Below, piece after piece: positions 13,201-27,050 of a stretch of DNA of 64,000 bases (position 1 is its first letter; every line of letters begins with the position of its first letter). The DNA comes from Hymenopus coronatus (taxonomy: Eukaryota; Arthropoda; Insecta; Mantodea; Hymenopodidae): positions 129,001-193,000 of the forward strand of contig CM060891.1 in NCBI GenBank assembly GCA_030762935.1, in the 5' to 3' direction. A model generated the notes under the pieces. It had not been told where the DNA came from. It ran no database searches and saw only the letters and a list, made by a program, of their open reading frames with translations. The translations under genes and the position numbers were made by a program.

Positions 13201-16200
13201 AAGTTGACAATTCAAAAAGCATAAATCTGCAAATTTAACATCAATTGCACAAAGCAGGTTCTGCTTTTCTAGAGAGTTCCAATTGAAACAGTGTACATCA
13301 TTTGAATCAGTTAAACAGTACGACGGTTTATAAGACTACGATTTTTAAAAGAGGAATTTGTACGAATGATGAATTTGGATTTACTTGACTATGTATCTTT
13401 TACTACCAGAACTGTTTAAAGGGGAAAATATTCGCCTTAATAATATAGTGTCACTCCCGTTACTGCAGAAGCATAAAGTGACTAAATAATTTTAATAAAA
13501 TGATTTAAGAAACCAATCCTCTCTTATGTAAATGATACTGAAGACTTTGAATATACCATTAAAAGCAATTCTGTTCTGCGTGCATGACTTCTCCTGCAGA
13601 ACTTGAATTCTCCAAATTGTTTACTTTTCTAACACTAAACGAATAATAGCATTTGAAATGCTCACCTAATCAACCTCAATGGAATATGTCTCAAAGCACA
13701 TCTTCCAGTCCAGGGTAATCGTTTCTCCCAGAGAGGTTTTCGAGTTGCATCCTTCGTAGCAAGTCGACGTGGGGTCTTCCAGTGATAGCTCGGATCCTCA
13801 GCAGGAAACAGAATTTCGTTTGGATGTATGAAACAGAAAACAGAGAGAAAGCTAAGACGTCTGATATTGAAAATTTTAAACCTTCACCATTCAGCACCAA
13901 TCTAAGGCCATGTAGTGTGTACAAAGTTAGTTTCAATTTACGATAAACGATTAGCAGCCTATAGAGACAAAGTTAGAGGACTGATGCAAAATACTTTTTC
14001 TATGCACAAACTAACAACCAGAAAAGCGACATCTGCGTGCACTACCATTAGAATCTCTACATTTTGAGAGCCAAAGCAAAATCTTTTGTTCACGTTTCTT
14101 TTGTACCTTCGCCTAATACACTATTCCTCTTTCAAAAAATGCCTACATCTCGCAGACCTACCGGCCCAATCGCGCATAACATGTCAGAGTTCATTACGGT
14201 ATATATTCCCAAGGATATCCTAGAACATAAATTCTTCTGGCCAGTTAAGCTAGAATTGTATCTTCTAGGGAACCATTATGAGGGAACATATTCTCGTAAG
14301 GAAAATCGAACTTCCCCACAAACCTTACGGACCTAACAAAATAGAGCCCCTACACAAAGCGCCGAACTACTCTTTTGGCCCAACTATTCTCCACATCAAA
14401 AGCTTTTAGCTATCCGATCGAGTTTCGAGGTCTAGCTGAGGCTCTCATATTACGTAAATATCAAAAGCCCTGTTACTTCACACATCCAAAACCACATTAG
14501 CTGTACACACTTACTTTTGTCCGTGACATAACAGATTTCCCTCCTTCAAGTAGTGCAGCTAATTAGGGAACTTCACATTTCTCACAGTTATCTTCTACAT
14601 CTGTAACAAAAGTAAAATGTCAATTCCGCATTTCGAATGCTGCTCCTAATACATAAAAATCCTACAACAATGAATATCTAAAATCCGTAAATAAATCATT
14701 AAATGTTGCATAGAGTCTCCTAAATCAGTGACGGCAACTTTAAAGTTTCATTTTAACCAAAAACGAGGACCTACGTTTTCTAAAATGTTCTGGGGAAGTT
14801 CCTACATTTGACCAGTCGATGGGGCATGTATGTCAAGCTAAAATCACTAATATTCATGAGAGGATGTTGAAATATCATCACTTGTGTTAATATGGAGAGG
14901 TTAACTAGAAGCAAAAGTTGACAATTCAAAAAGCATAAATCTGCAAATTTAACATCAATTGTACAAAGCAAGTTCTGCTTTTCTAGAGAGTTCCAATTGA
15001 AACAGTGTACATCATTTGAATCAGTTAAACAGTACGACGGTTTATAAGACTACGATTTTTAAAAGAGGAATTTGTACGAATGATGAATTTGGATTTACTT
15101 GACTATGTATCTTTTACTACCAGAACTGTTTAAAGGGGAAAATATTCGCCTTAATAATATAGTGTCACTCCCGTTACTGCAGAAGCATAAAGTGACTAAA
15201 TAATTTTAATAAAATGATTTAAGAAACCAATCCTCTCTTATGTAAATGATACTGAAGACTTTGAATATACCATTAAAAGCAATTCTGTTCTGCGTGCATG
15301 ACTTCTCCTGCAGAACTTGAATTCTCCAAATTATTTACTTTTCTAACACTAAACGAATAATAGCATTTGAAATGCTCACCTAATCAACCTCATTGGAATA
15401 TGTCTCCAAGCACATCTTCCAGTCCAGGGTAACCGTTTCTCCCAGAGACGTTTTCGAGTTGCATCCTTCGTAGCAAGTCGACGTGGGGTCTTCCAGTGAT
15501 AGCTCGGATCCTCAGCAGGAAACAGACTTTCGTTTGGATTTTTGAAACAGAAAACAGAGAGAAAGCTAAGACGTCTGATATTGATAATTTTAAACCTTCA
15601 CCATTCAGCACCAATCTAAAGCCATGTAGTGTGTACAAAGTTAGTTTCAATTTACGATAAACGATTAGCAGCCTATAGAGACAAAGTTAGAGCACTGATG
15701 CAAAATACTTTTTCTATGCACAAACTAACAACCAGAAAAGCGACATCTGCGTGCACTACCATTAGAATCTCTACATTTTGAGAGCCAAAGCAAAACCTTT
15801 TGTTCACGTTTCTTTTGTACCATCGCCTAATACACTATTCCTCTTTCAAAAAATGCCTACATCTCCCAGACCTACCGGCCCAATCGCGCATAAAAATTCA
15901 AAGTTCATTACGGTATATATTCCCAAGGATATCCTAGAACATAAATTCTTCTGGCCAGTTAAGCTAGAATTGTATCTTCTAGGGAACCATTATGAGGGAA
16001 CATATTCTCGTAACGAAATACGAACTTCCCCACAAACCTTACCGACCTAACAAATTAGAGCCCCTACCCAAAGCGCCTAACTACTCTTTTGGCCCAACTA
16101 TTCTCCATATCAAAAGCTATTGGATATCCGATCGATTTTCGAGGTCTAGTTGAGGCTCTCAAATTACGTAAACGTCAAAAGCCCTGTTACTTCACACATC

Positions 16201-17090
16201 CAAAACCACATTAGCTGTACACACTTACTTTTGTCCGTGACATAACAGATTTCCCTCCTCCAAGTAGTGCAGCTAATTAGGGAACTTCACATTTCTCACA
16301 GGTATCTTCTACATCTGTAACAAAAGTAAAATGTCAATTCCGCATTTCGAATGCTGCTCCTAATACATAAAAATCCAAAACAATGAATATCTAAAATCCG
16401 TAAAGAAATCATAAAATGTTGCATAGAGTCTCCTAAATCAGTGACGGCAATTTTAAAGTTTCATTTTAACCAAAAACGAGGACCTACGTTTTCTAAAATG
16501 TTCTGGGGAAGTTCCTACATTTGACTAGTCGATGGGGCATGTATGTCAAGCTAAAATCACTAATATTCATGAGAGGATGTTGAAATATCATCACTTGTGT
16601 TAATATGGAGACGTTAACCAGAAGCAAAAGTTGACAATTCCAAAAGCATAAATCTGCAAATTTAACATCAATTGTACAAAGCAAGTTCTGCTTTTCTAGA
16701 GAGTTCCAATGGAAACAGTGTACATCATTTGAATTAGTTAAACAGTACGACCGTTTTTAAGACTACGATTTTTAAAAGAAGAAGTTTTACGAATGATCAA
16801 TTTAGATTTACTTGACTATGTATCTTTTACTACTAGAACTGTTTAAGGGGAAAATAACGGCTTTAATATTATAGTGTCAGAGTCGTTACTGCAGAAGCAT
16901 AAAGTGGCTAAATAATTTTAATAAACTGATTTAAGAAACCAATTCTTTGTTATGCAAATACTACTGAAGACTGAATAAACCATTAAAAGCAATTCTGTTC
17001 TGTGTGCATGACTTTTCCTGCAGAACTTGAAATCTCCAAATGCTTACTTTTCTAACACTAATTATATAATAGCATTTGAAATGCTCACCT

Positions 17091-19100
17091 AATCCACCTC
17101 AATGGACTATGTTTCCAAGCACACTTTCCAGTCCAGGGTATTCGTTTCTCCCAGAGACGTTTTCGAGTTGCATCCTTCGTAGCAATTTGATGTCGGGTCT
17201 TCCATTGATAGCTCTGATCCTCAGCAGGAAACAGAATTTCGTTTGGATGTATGAAACAGAAAACAGAAAGCTAAGACGTCTGATATGAAACTTTTCACAC
17301 CAACACCATTCAGCACTAATCTAAATCCGTGTAGTGTGTTCAAAGTTATTTTCAATCTACGAGAAACGACTAACAGCCTCTAGAGACCAATTTTGAGGCC
17401 TGAAAAGGCTCCGACATACAAGAAAAAATTATATATGAACCAATAACCAGTAAAGGGTCATCTGCGTGCACTACCATTAGAATCTCTACATTTTTTGAGC
17501 CGATTCAACACATTCTGTTCTCGTTTGTTTCGTAGCTTCGCCTAACACGCCTGTCTTCGCTCACAACAAACCTACCTGTCACAGACTTACCTGGCCGTAT
17601 CGCGCATAAAGTTTGGAAGTTCATTACGGTATATATTCCCAAGGATACCCTAGAGCACCAATTTTCCCTGGCCCATAAACTAAAATTGTATCTTCTAGGG
17701 ATCCATTAGGAGGGAATAATTTCTCGTAATGAAAACATAACTTTCCCACAATAGTTTACGGACCTAACAAATTAATGCCCCCAACCACAGACCCTAACTC
17801 CACTTCTGACTAAACTCTTCCACAGTAAGAACACATATTCCAGACTTGCCAGGCCCAATCGAGCATAAAATGTCAAAGTTTGTTACGGTATATATTGTCA
17901 TGTATGTGATTGACGAGTATTTTTTAATTAGCTTATAGTTTGTTTTAAGTATCATTATTGTAAATGTTTTAGAATTCCATTTTCTTATAAATTTCTGTGT
18001 TTCTTAAAAACCGGATTCTTGGTTGAATAAGAGGAAGATTTATGGTTTTCTTTGTTATTATAACCGGATGTGTCTTCCTCTGATTAATGCAACATCTTAC
18101 AACATTTTGCAACTTATGAGCTTGTGTGGGCTTTCAACCACTTCACGGAACCTACGTGACATTTCGTAGACTTAATCCCAAGCACGTCATGTAGGAAGCT
18201 GTCTTATTTTTAAATACTGTATTTTGATTGGTGGATTTATTAAGAGCCTGGGCGTAGATTCTGAAGAACCCCCTAGAGACAATTGTCTTGTATAAAATTG
18301 TCTGGAATCTTGAATTCCGGGTGCATTTGGTTCTCAGTACTTGAAAGAGGCAGACTCGCTGCCCGAGGGACGTCCGAGGCCCCACCCCGGGTCACTGGCA
18401 CAACGACACACATCCTTCGCGTCGAGCTAATCAACCTAAAAGGTAAGAACCTTTTGTTGAATATTAACTATGTTACCAATTCTTGCCTTTCGTATTTGGA
18501 ATTAGTTCCCGCTCGACACGAAACGCCTGACACGCTTGTCTTGTTTATTGTAATTTACCTTACTATTTTATTGTAGAGTATATTTGCCTTTCGTACGTTA
18601 TTTCTCAATATATTTATATTATCTGGATTCCCTTTGCGTTGTTATCATTGCTCTACTATCTGCCTTCCTTTTACCACCCTCAAATAGCTATTCCCCCCTG
18701 TGTCCAACTTTAGTTGTGACAATATTCCCAAGGATAACCTAGAACTCCAACTTTCGTGGCCAGTAAAGCTAGAATTGTATTTTCTAGGGATCCAGTAATT
18801 AGGAATAAATACGCGTATCGAAAATCTAACGTTCCCATAATACTTTACAGACCTAACAAATGATGTCCCTAACCAAAATAGTTGACGTCATTTATGTCTC
18901 ATATTCTCGAAATCTGAAGCCTGTTGCTATCCTATTCTGACCAACAGTTTTTCGTGGCATAGCTCAGGCTTTAAAGCTATAGCGTAAATTCAACACTACC
19001 CTATAAATTACATACGCTTCTTACTGGCTTATATAATTTCCGTATAATAAAATAATGTCCTCGAAATATTGAAGCCAATTGCTTAATTTTTGAATACTAG
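17091..19100. repeat. Decayed satellite unit interrupted by a solo LTR
   Basis: The exon-like block (17,091-17,240, minus strand, frame QWK...IATKDATRKRLWEKR open) and two copies of the core block about 258 bp apart (17,628 and 17,886) can be recognised, with many substitutions. The second core copy is split by the solo LTR and resumes at 18,722. After about 18,900 the similarity to the satellite fades. This marks the old edge of array A. Confidence 0.75.
17896..18721. mobile_element. Solo LTR (Gypsy-like) with 4-bp target duplication
   Basis: The 826-bp segment starts TGTCATG and ends GTTGTGACA, so it has the TG...CA ends and the TGTCA/TGACA inverted pentamer of an LTR. It is flanked by atat on both sides (17,892-17,895 and 18,722-18,725) and sits inside the satellite core, whose two halves match the uninterrupted copies. 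Internal features read in the plus direction: a TATA-like gtataaaa near 18,288, a GC-rich stretch near 18,360-18,400, and a splice-donor-like aaaaggtaagaac near 18,440. No internal retroelement genes are present, so this is probably the product of LTR-LTR recombination. The family assignment rests on structure only. Confidence 0.8.
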
Positions 19101-20034
19101 AAACGAAAGAATAATTTCACCTAACATCTGACGTTTCAAACTAAAAATGTCCCGAAAGAAGCGACTGTATTTCTGAACCAACTATTTTCTATAACGCAAG
19201 ATCCTTCGCTATCCTACTTTAGTTCCTTGTGTAAAACTAAAATGTTACTCATACTGCGTGTTTAATTTTCTTTTCCATTTTTATGTCCTTGAGCCGCATG
19301 AGTAACTAAAATTAAAGTTACGATTTGAGTTGTAACGTTAACGCGGAGCACAACCAAGTAAGGGAGATCTACGATTCCTGGTAATGCTGCCTTTTGAACC
19401 AAGTGCCTATTTATACCGGGAAGGTGTTGTATGAAATGAAAATAAAAATCGTGATGTTGCAAAATAAGTAAACCTCAATTTACAGAGGTTGCAATACTCA
19501 GCTTATACCGCTAATTATGGACATCGATAGGATGCGACTGTTTCATTTAAAATACTAAATTTTCTGACAATCTGCATGAACCAAACCAAATGTTTATAAA
19601 GAACATAAAAGTTATAAATAATTCTTTTATCATTTCCAAGACCAAGATGTATAATGAATTCAATCCCAGAACTGTTTGTAAACCTAACCTGGCGGCTATA
19701 AAGCAACATTCTATTTGCGTGAACGTTTATATTAATAAGATGTATGTAATTTGATTGGAATTACTATACAAACGATGCACCAATTAGGAAAAACAGTGAT
19801 TTAAATTAAAAACTGCTCTTTGAAAAAACCTGCTTGAAACTTAGACATTATTTTTTAATCTTTCCATCATAGTATTCTTTACCAATATCAGTGAATAAGG
19901 CAAACATCAATTTTGATGTTTTAGGGCTAAAAGTTTAATTGCAGAAAGGGAAGAATGCTCGACACTAAAAATGTGTTTCCGAAAATGGAAAAGTGTTACT
20001 AGAATAACTGTGTGTTAGTTCGTCAAGCCTAATG
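19101..20034. other. Intergenic sequence, partly duplicated at 30.8-31.4 kb
   Basis: No gene is recognised. Roughly 19,080-19,560 resembles 30,840-31,350. Shared landmarks in the same order are tagaaacgaaagaat, the tttccatttt/tttcatttt tract, and tggacatcgataggatg. This is an old duplication of sequence flanking the satellite. The short open frames here have no protein-like features. Confidence 0.6.
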
Positions 20035-21110
20035 TAGTCTTGCTAAACGTTGACTAAGCCAGTGGTAATTCATTTCAGTGCAAGTCCTATTTATCAGACC
20101 AACACAATTTTTCTGTATCCAAAAATACTTCACATTATACAGTTGACAATTATACAAAGGTTTTTCTTCTGCGTTTCGTTTTCAATGTTTTCAACCATTT
20201 CAAAAAACAACAAACCTGTCTCTTATAAGTAATCAGAAAAAGTAGAGTAGAGAAAAGCTTATGAACTACCTAACGGGGAACTTAAAACTTACTAAAAGAG
20301 GAAAATAGGATAGTCAGAGAGAAAGAACAGCTAGAGGGCGCTGAAAAGCCCGAAAAGTAGAGGTCCTACCCGAAGGCGCCTTAAGGTTCCAGTCAAAGGA
20401 CTGTTGGCTGCGGACATACTTTTCTACCCAGTTAGTCTGTTTGGTACTTACAAGCATGTCTTTGGCACTAGGCCTCGGCAATGACGAGCCGATCCAGCGG
20501 TGGCAGCTTCTTTGCTGCGGTCAGCTTCTTCGACTGCTGTCTAGGGATTGTTCAGCTAGGCTGTGGCTGATATAGTCTTACTAAACGTTGATTAAGCTAT
20601 TTCACTATAAGTCTTATCATACCAACACAATTTTTCTGTAAAGCATTTTTCATGCTATAGAGGACTAGTCAATTATACAAAATATTTTTCTAATTCTGCA
20701 TCTTACTTACAATGTTTTCAGATATCTCCAAAAATTAAACCTCTCCCCTCTAAAAGTAATAAGAAAAAGAAGAGTAGAACTACCTAATGAGGAACTTATT
20801 AAAAGAGGGGAAAAAAGGACATTCAGAGAGAAAGAACAACTAGAGTGCGCTGAAAAGCTCGAAAAGCAGAGGTCCTACCCGAAAGCACCTTATGGTTCCA
20901 GTCAAAATCTTTGCGACGGACATACTTCTCTGCCCAGTTAATCTGTTTTGTACTTGCAGGCAAGCATGTCTTTGGCACTAGGCCTCGGCAATGACGAGCC
21001 GATCCAGCGGTGGCAGCTTCTTTGCTGCGGTCAGCTTCGACTGCTGTCTCAGGATTGTTCGGTTTGGATGTGGCACCTCGGAAGAACTTCCTGGTTGGCT
21101 CCTAGACTGC
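20035..21110 (+). repeat. 0.54-kb direct tandem duplication
   Basis: Copy 1 begins at tagtcttgctaaacgttg (about 20,035) and copy 2 at tagtcttactaaacgttg (about 20,573), a period of about 538 bp. The copies have diverged by substitutions and small indels, for example in the poly-purine tracts. One internal stretch of about 77 bp is identical in both (20,452-20,528 and 20,962-21,038). A short frame starting MSLALGLGNDEP runs through this stretch in both copies, but it ends at different lengths and is not a convincing gene. Confidence 0.85.
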
Positions 21111-21984
21111 AGCTTTGTCAGTAAGTAAAATGTTATTCTTTACGGTGTTTGTTCCCAAGAAGTTTCCTGCAAATTAAGACCTACTGGTCCGAAGCAAAAG
21201 AATGTATGACCTAGAGATGGAGTAGGTATATAGGAATACATCATGGAAATAACAGCTTATTGTGCCAATACCAAAGCATGCCCCTTACCCAAAATACTTT
21301 TGTCCGTAATGACAAAAAAAAAAACAAAAAAAACTCAATTTCAAATGTTTTCAATTGCTCTAAACCCTAAGCTCTTTCTCCTCAAAAATCAAAGTCTTGA
21401 TCTGATTCTCAATAAGTTTCCACAAGTACCCGTCTTCGCTATGAACACCATCACAGAGTTATTGAAACAGTCATAGAAGAAAGGTCACGAGTCAATTTAT
21501 TTTTACGAAACTGCGATCTCTAGTGGTATTGGCATGTTTAGAGGTAGATAAGCAGTCTACACAAATTGGAAGATCACGCCATTAATCATTCTAGTAAGGG
21601 TTAATTGTTAAATTAATGAGTATTTTCACCTTTAGCATAATCTATAAAGAAGGCTTCCACTTTACAATATATTTGATAAAGTATCAATACGAGGAAAATG
21701 GGGCTTGTAATTAAAGCAAACAGTGGGTAAAAGGCTAAAATGAATCAATTTGGGATTAGAAGTAACAGATTGCTAGCTGTTTCTAAGACTTTTACGTTAG
21801 CAAACTTAAATGTTAAGGCTACAATGGAAATTGTGCTTTTGTTAAAAGGCTTAATTAATATCAATTAATGCTATATTAATTAATTTATGCTGTTTAGCAA
21901 ATTTAACCAACTGCATTAAGTTTACAACATTTGAAGGAGCAACTAACATGAAAGTAAATTTTAGCTTTATCTGCCTGTAGATCT
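21111..21984. other. Intergenic sequence with a very old satellite core fragment
   Basis: Near 21,140-21,240 a weak match to the satellite core (tacggtgtttgttcccaag ... taggtatataggaataca) can be made out. The rest is AT-rich with no recognised gene, RNA or element. Array B starts abruptly near 21,985, inside a unit. Confidence 0.5.
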
Positions 21985-24900
21985 TTACCTAAAAGCCCTA
22001 TTACTTTACACATCCAAAACCACATTTAGCTGTACACACTTACTTTTGTCCGTGACATAACAGATTTCTCTCCTCCAAGTAGTGCAGGTAATTAGGGAAC
22101 TTCACATTTCTCACAGGTATCTTCTACATCTGTAACAAAAGTAAAATGTCAATTCTGCATTTCGAATGAAGCTCTTAATACATAAAAATGCTACAACACT
22201 CAATATCTAAAATCCGTAAAGAAATCATTAAATGTAGCATTGAGTCTCCTAAATCAGTGACGGCAATTTTAAAGCTTTATTTTAACCAAAAAGGAGGACC
22301 TACGTTTTCGAAAAGGTTTTGGGGAAGTTACTACATTTGACTAGTCGATGGGGCATGTATGTCAAGCTAAAATCACTAATATTCATGAGAGGATGTTGAA
22401 ATATCATCACTTGTGTTAATATGGAGAAGTTAACCAGAAGCAAAAGTTGACAAATACAAAAGCATAAATCTGCAAATTTAACATCAATTGTACAAAGCAA
22501 GTTGTTCTTTTCCAGGGAGTTTAAATTGAAACAGTGTACATCATTTGAATTAGTTAAACAGTACGACGGTTTTTAAGACTACGATTTTTAAAAGAGGAAT
22601 TCTTACGAATGATCAATTTGGATTTACTTGACTATGTATCTTTTACTACCAGAACTGTTTAAGGGGAAAATAATCGCTTTAATATTATAGTGTCACAGTC
22701 GTTACTGCAGAAGCATAAAGTGGCTTAATAATTTTCATAAACAGATTTAAGAAACCAATTCTTTGTTATGTAAATACTACTGAAGACTTTGAATAAACCA
22801 TTAAAAGCAATTCTGTTCTGCGTGCATGACTTCTCCTGCAGAACTTGAATTCTCCAAATGTTTACTTTTCTAACACTAAACAAATAATATCATTTGAAAT
22901 GCTCACCTAATCAACCTCAATGGAATATGTCTCCCAGCACATCTTCCAGTCCAGGGTAATCGTTTCACCCAGAGACGTTTTCGAGTTGCATCCTTCGTAG
23001 CAAGTCGACGTGAGGTCTTCCAGTGATAGCTCGGATCCTCAGAAGGAAACAGAATTTCGTTTGGATGTATGAAACAGAAAACAGAGAGAAAGCTAAGAAG
23101 TATGATATTGATAATTTTAAACCTTCACCATTCAGCACCAATCTAAAGCCACGTAGTGTGTACAACGTTTCAATTTACGATAAACGATTAGCAGCCTCTA
23201 GAGACAAAGTTAGAGTTCTGATGCAAAATACTTTTTCTATGCACAAACTAACAACCAGAAAAGCGACATCTGCGAGCACTACCATTAGAATCTCTACATT
23301 TTGAGAGCCAAAACAAAACCTTTTGTTCACGTTTCTTTTGTACCTTCGCCTAATACACTATTCCTCTTTCAAAAAATGCCTACATCTCCCAGACCTACCG
23401 GCCCAATTGCGCATAAAATTTCAAAGTTCATTACGGTATATATTCCCAAGGATATCCTAGAACATAAATTCTTCTGGCCAGTTAAGCTAGAATTGTATCT
23501 TCTAGGGAACCATTATGAGGGAACATATTCTCGTAACGAAAATCGAACTTCCCCACAAACCTTACGGACCTAATAAAATGGAGCCCCTACCCAAAGCGCC
23601 GAACTACTCTTTTGGCCCAACTATTCTCCACATCAAAAGCTTTTGGCTATCCGATCAATTTTCGAGGTCTAGCTGAGGCTCTCAAATTACGTAAATATCA
23701 AAAGCCTTATTACTTTACACATCCAAAACAACATTTAGCTGTACGCACTTACTATTGTCCGTGACATAACAGATTTCTCTCCTCCAAGTAGTGCAGCTAA
23801 TTAGGGAACTTCACATTTCTCACAGGTATCTTCTACATCTGTAACAAAATTAAATGTCAATTCCGCATTTCGAATGATGCTCTTAATACATAAAAATTTT
23901 TATAACACTGAATATCTAAAATCCGTAAAGAAATCATTAAATGTTGCATAGGTCTCTTAATTCAGCGACGGCAATCTTTAAAGTTTTATTTTAACCAAAA
24001 AGGAGGACCTACTTTCCTAAAAGTTTTTGGGCAAGTTCCTACATTTGACTAGTCGATGGCGCATGTATGTCAAGCTAAAAGCACTAATATTCATGAGAGG
24101 ATGTTGAAATATCATCACTTGTGTTAATATGGAGAGGTTAGCCAGAGGCAAAGGTTGACAATTCCAAAAACATAAATCTGCAAATTTAACATCAATTGTA
24201 CAAAGCAGGTTCTGCTTTTCTAGAGAGTTCCAATTAAAACAGTGTGCATCATTTGAATCAGTTAAACAGCACGACGGTTTTTAAGACTACGATTTTTAAA
24301 AGAAGAAGTTTTACGAATGATCAATTTCGATTTACTTGACTATGTATTTTTTACTACCAGAACTCTTTAAGGGGAAAATAATCGCCTTAATATTATAGTG
24401 TCAGTGTCGTTATTGCAGAAGCATAAAGTGACTAAATAATTTTAATAAAATGATTTAAAAAACCAATCCTCCCTATGTAAATAATACTGAAGACTTTGAT
24501 TATACCATTAAAAGCAATTCTGTTCTGCGTGCATGATTTCTCCTGCAGAACTTGAATTCTCCAAATGATTACTTTTCTAACACTAAACAAATAATATCAT
24601 TTGAAATGCTCACCTAATCAACCTCAATGGAATATGTCTCCATGCACATCTTCCAGTCCGGGGTAATTGTTTCTCCCAGAGACGTTTTCGAGTTGCATCC
24701 TTCGTAGCAAGTCGACGTGGGGTCTTCCAGTAATAGCTCGAATCCTCAGCAGGAAACAGAATTTCGTTTGGTTATATGAAACAGAAAACACAGAGAAAGC
24801 TAGGACGTCTGATATTGAAAATTTTAAACCTTCACCATTCAGCACCAATCTAAAGCCATGTAGTGTGTACAAAGTTAGTTTCAATTTACGATAAACGATT

Positions 24901-27050
24901 AGCAGCCTCTAGAGCCAAACTTAGACGACTGATGCAAAATACTTTTTCTATGCACAAACTAACAACCAGAAAAGCGACATCTGCGTGCACTACCATTAGA
25001 ATCTCTACCTTTTGAGAGCCAAAGCAAAACCTTTTGTTCACGTTTCTTTTGTACCTTCGCCTAATACACTATTCCTCTTTCAAAAAATGCCTACATCTCC
25101 CAGACCTACCGGCCCAATTGCGCATAAAATTTCAAAGTTCATTACGGTATATATGCCCAAGGATATCCTAGAACATAAATTCTTCTGGCCAGTTAAGCTA
25201 GAATTGTATCTTCTAGGGAACCATTATGAGGGAACATATTCTCGTAACGAAAATCGAACTTCCCCACAAACCTTACGGACCTAACAAAATGGAGCCCCTA
25301 CCCAAAGCGCCGAACTACTCTTTTGGCCCATCTATTCTCCACATCAAAAGCTTTTGGCTATCCGATCAATTTTCGAGGTCTAGCTGAGGCTCTCAAATTA
25401 CGTAAATATCAAAAGCCCTATTACTTTACACATCCAAAACAACATTTAGCTGTACGCACTTACTATTGTCCGTGACATAACAGATGTCTCTCCTCCAAGT
25501 AGTGCAGCTAATTAGGGAACTTCACATTTCTCACAGGTATCTTCTACATCTGTAACAAAATTAAATGTCAATTCCGCATTTCGAATGATGCTCTTAATAC
25601 ATAAAAATTTTTATAACACTGAATATCTAAAATCCTTAAAGAAATCATTAAATGTTGCATAGGTCTCTTAAATCAGCGACGGCAATCTTTAAAGTTTTAT
25701 TTTCACCAAAAAGGAGGACCTACTTTCCTAAAAGGTTTTGGCCAAGTTCCTACATTTGACTAGTCGATGGCGCATGTATGTCAAGCTAAAAGCACTAATA
25801 TTCATGAGAAGATGTTGAAATATCATCACTTGTGTTAATATGGAGAGGTTAGCCAGAGGCAAAGGTTCACAATTCCAAAAATATAAATCTGCAAATTTAA
25901 CATCAATTGTACAAAGCAGGTTCTGCTTTTCTAGAGAGTTCCAATTAAAACAGTGTACATCATTTGAATCAGTTAAACAGCACGACGGTTTTTAAGACTA
26001 CGATTTTTAAAAGAAGAAGTTTTACGAATGATCAATTTCGATTTACTTGACTATGTATTTTTTACTACCAGAACTGTTTAAGGGGAAAATAATCGCCTTA
26101 ATATTATAGTGTCAGTGTCGTTATTGCAGAAGCATAAAGTGACTAAATAATTTTAATAAAATGATTTAAAAAAACCAATCCTCTCTATGTAAATAATACT
26201 GAAGACTTTGATTATACCATTAAAAGCAATTCTGTTCTGCGTGCATGACTTCTCCTGCAGAACTTGAATTCTCCAAATGATTACTTTTCTAACACTAAAC
26301 AAATAATAGCATTTGAAATGCTCACCTAATCAACCTCAATGGAATATGTCTCCAAGCACATCTTCCAGTCCGGGGTAATTGTTTCTCCCAGAGACGTTTC
26401 CGAGTTGCATCCTTCGTAGCAAGTCGACGTGGGGTCTTCCAGTAATAGCTCCGATCCTCAGCAGGAAACAGAATTTCGTTTGGTTGTATGAAACAGAAAA
26501 CACAGAGAAAGCTAGGACGTCTGATATTGAAAATTTTAAACCTTCACCATTCAGCACCAATCTAAAGCCTTGTAGTGTGTACAAAGTTAGTTTCAATTTA
26601 CGATAAACGATTAGCAGCCTCTAGAGCCAAACTTAGACGACTGATGCAAAATACTTTTTCTATGCACAAACTAACAACCAGAAAAGCGACATCTGCGTGC
26701 ACTACCATTAGAATCTCTACCTTTTGAGAGCCAAAGCAAAACCTTTTGTTCACGTTTCTTTTGTACCTTCGCCTAATACACTATTCCTCTTTCAAAAAAT
26801 GCCTACATCTCCCAGACCTACCGGCCCAATCGCGCATAAAATTTCAGAGTTCATTACGGTATATATTCCCAAGGATATCCTAGAACATAAATTCTTCTGG
26901 CCAGTTAAGCTAGAATTGTATCTTTTAGGGAACCATTATGAGGGAACATATTCTCGTAACGAAAATCGAACTTCCCCACAAACCTTACGGACCTAACAAA
27001 ATAGAGCCCCTACCCAAAGCATCTAACGCCAATTATGACCCATATTCTCG
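21985..27050. repeat. 1.7-kb satellite, array B
   Basis: A truncated unit begins near 21,985, followed by units whose landmark lies at 22,906, 24,613 and 26,325 (periods 1,707 and 1,712 bp). They share diagnostic changes with one another that array A lacks, such as ttgtataacactgaatatc-type and cacgacggtttttaag variants, so they were amplified separately. The unit starting at 26,325 loses clear similarity after about 27,010 and passes into the old units. Confidence 0.93.

Larger units (their letters stand above)
1..17090. repeat. 1.7-kb satellite, young tandem array A
   Basis: Ten consecutive head-to-tail units are visible. Using the landmark cctaatcaacctca, units begin at 1, 1712, 3427, 5142, 6857, 8572, 10249, 11950, 13665 and 15379, with the next decayed unit at 17088. 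Spacing is 1,715 bp except where units carry short deletions: 38 bp in the unit starting at 8572 and about 14 bp in the unit starting at 10249. Units differ at scattered positions only and get more divergent from about 14.4 kb rightward. Repeated short open frames on both strands (81-90 codons) recur because the DNA recurs, so I do not call them genes. The array continues past the left edge of the window. Confidence 0.97.

Noticed and set aside
18152..18576. Overlapping 77- and 97-codon frames near 18.3 kb as a host gene
   Set aside because: They lie wholly inside the solo LTR. The GC-rich part and splice-donor-like site fit an LTR leader better than a gene.
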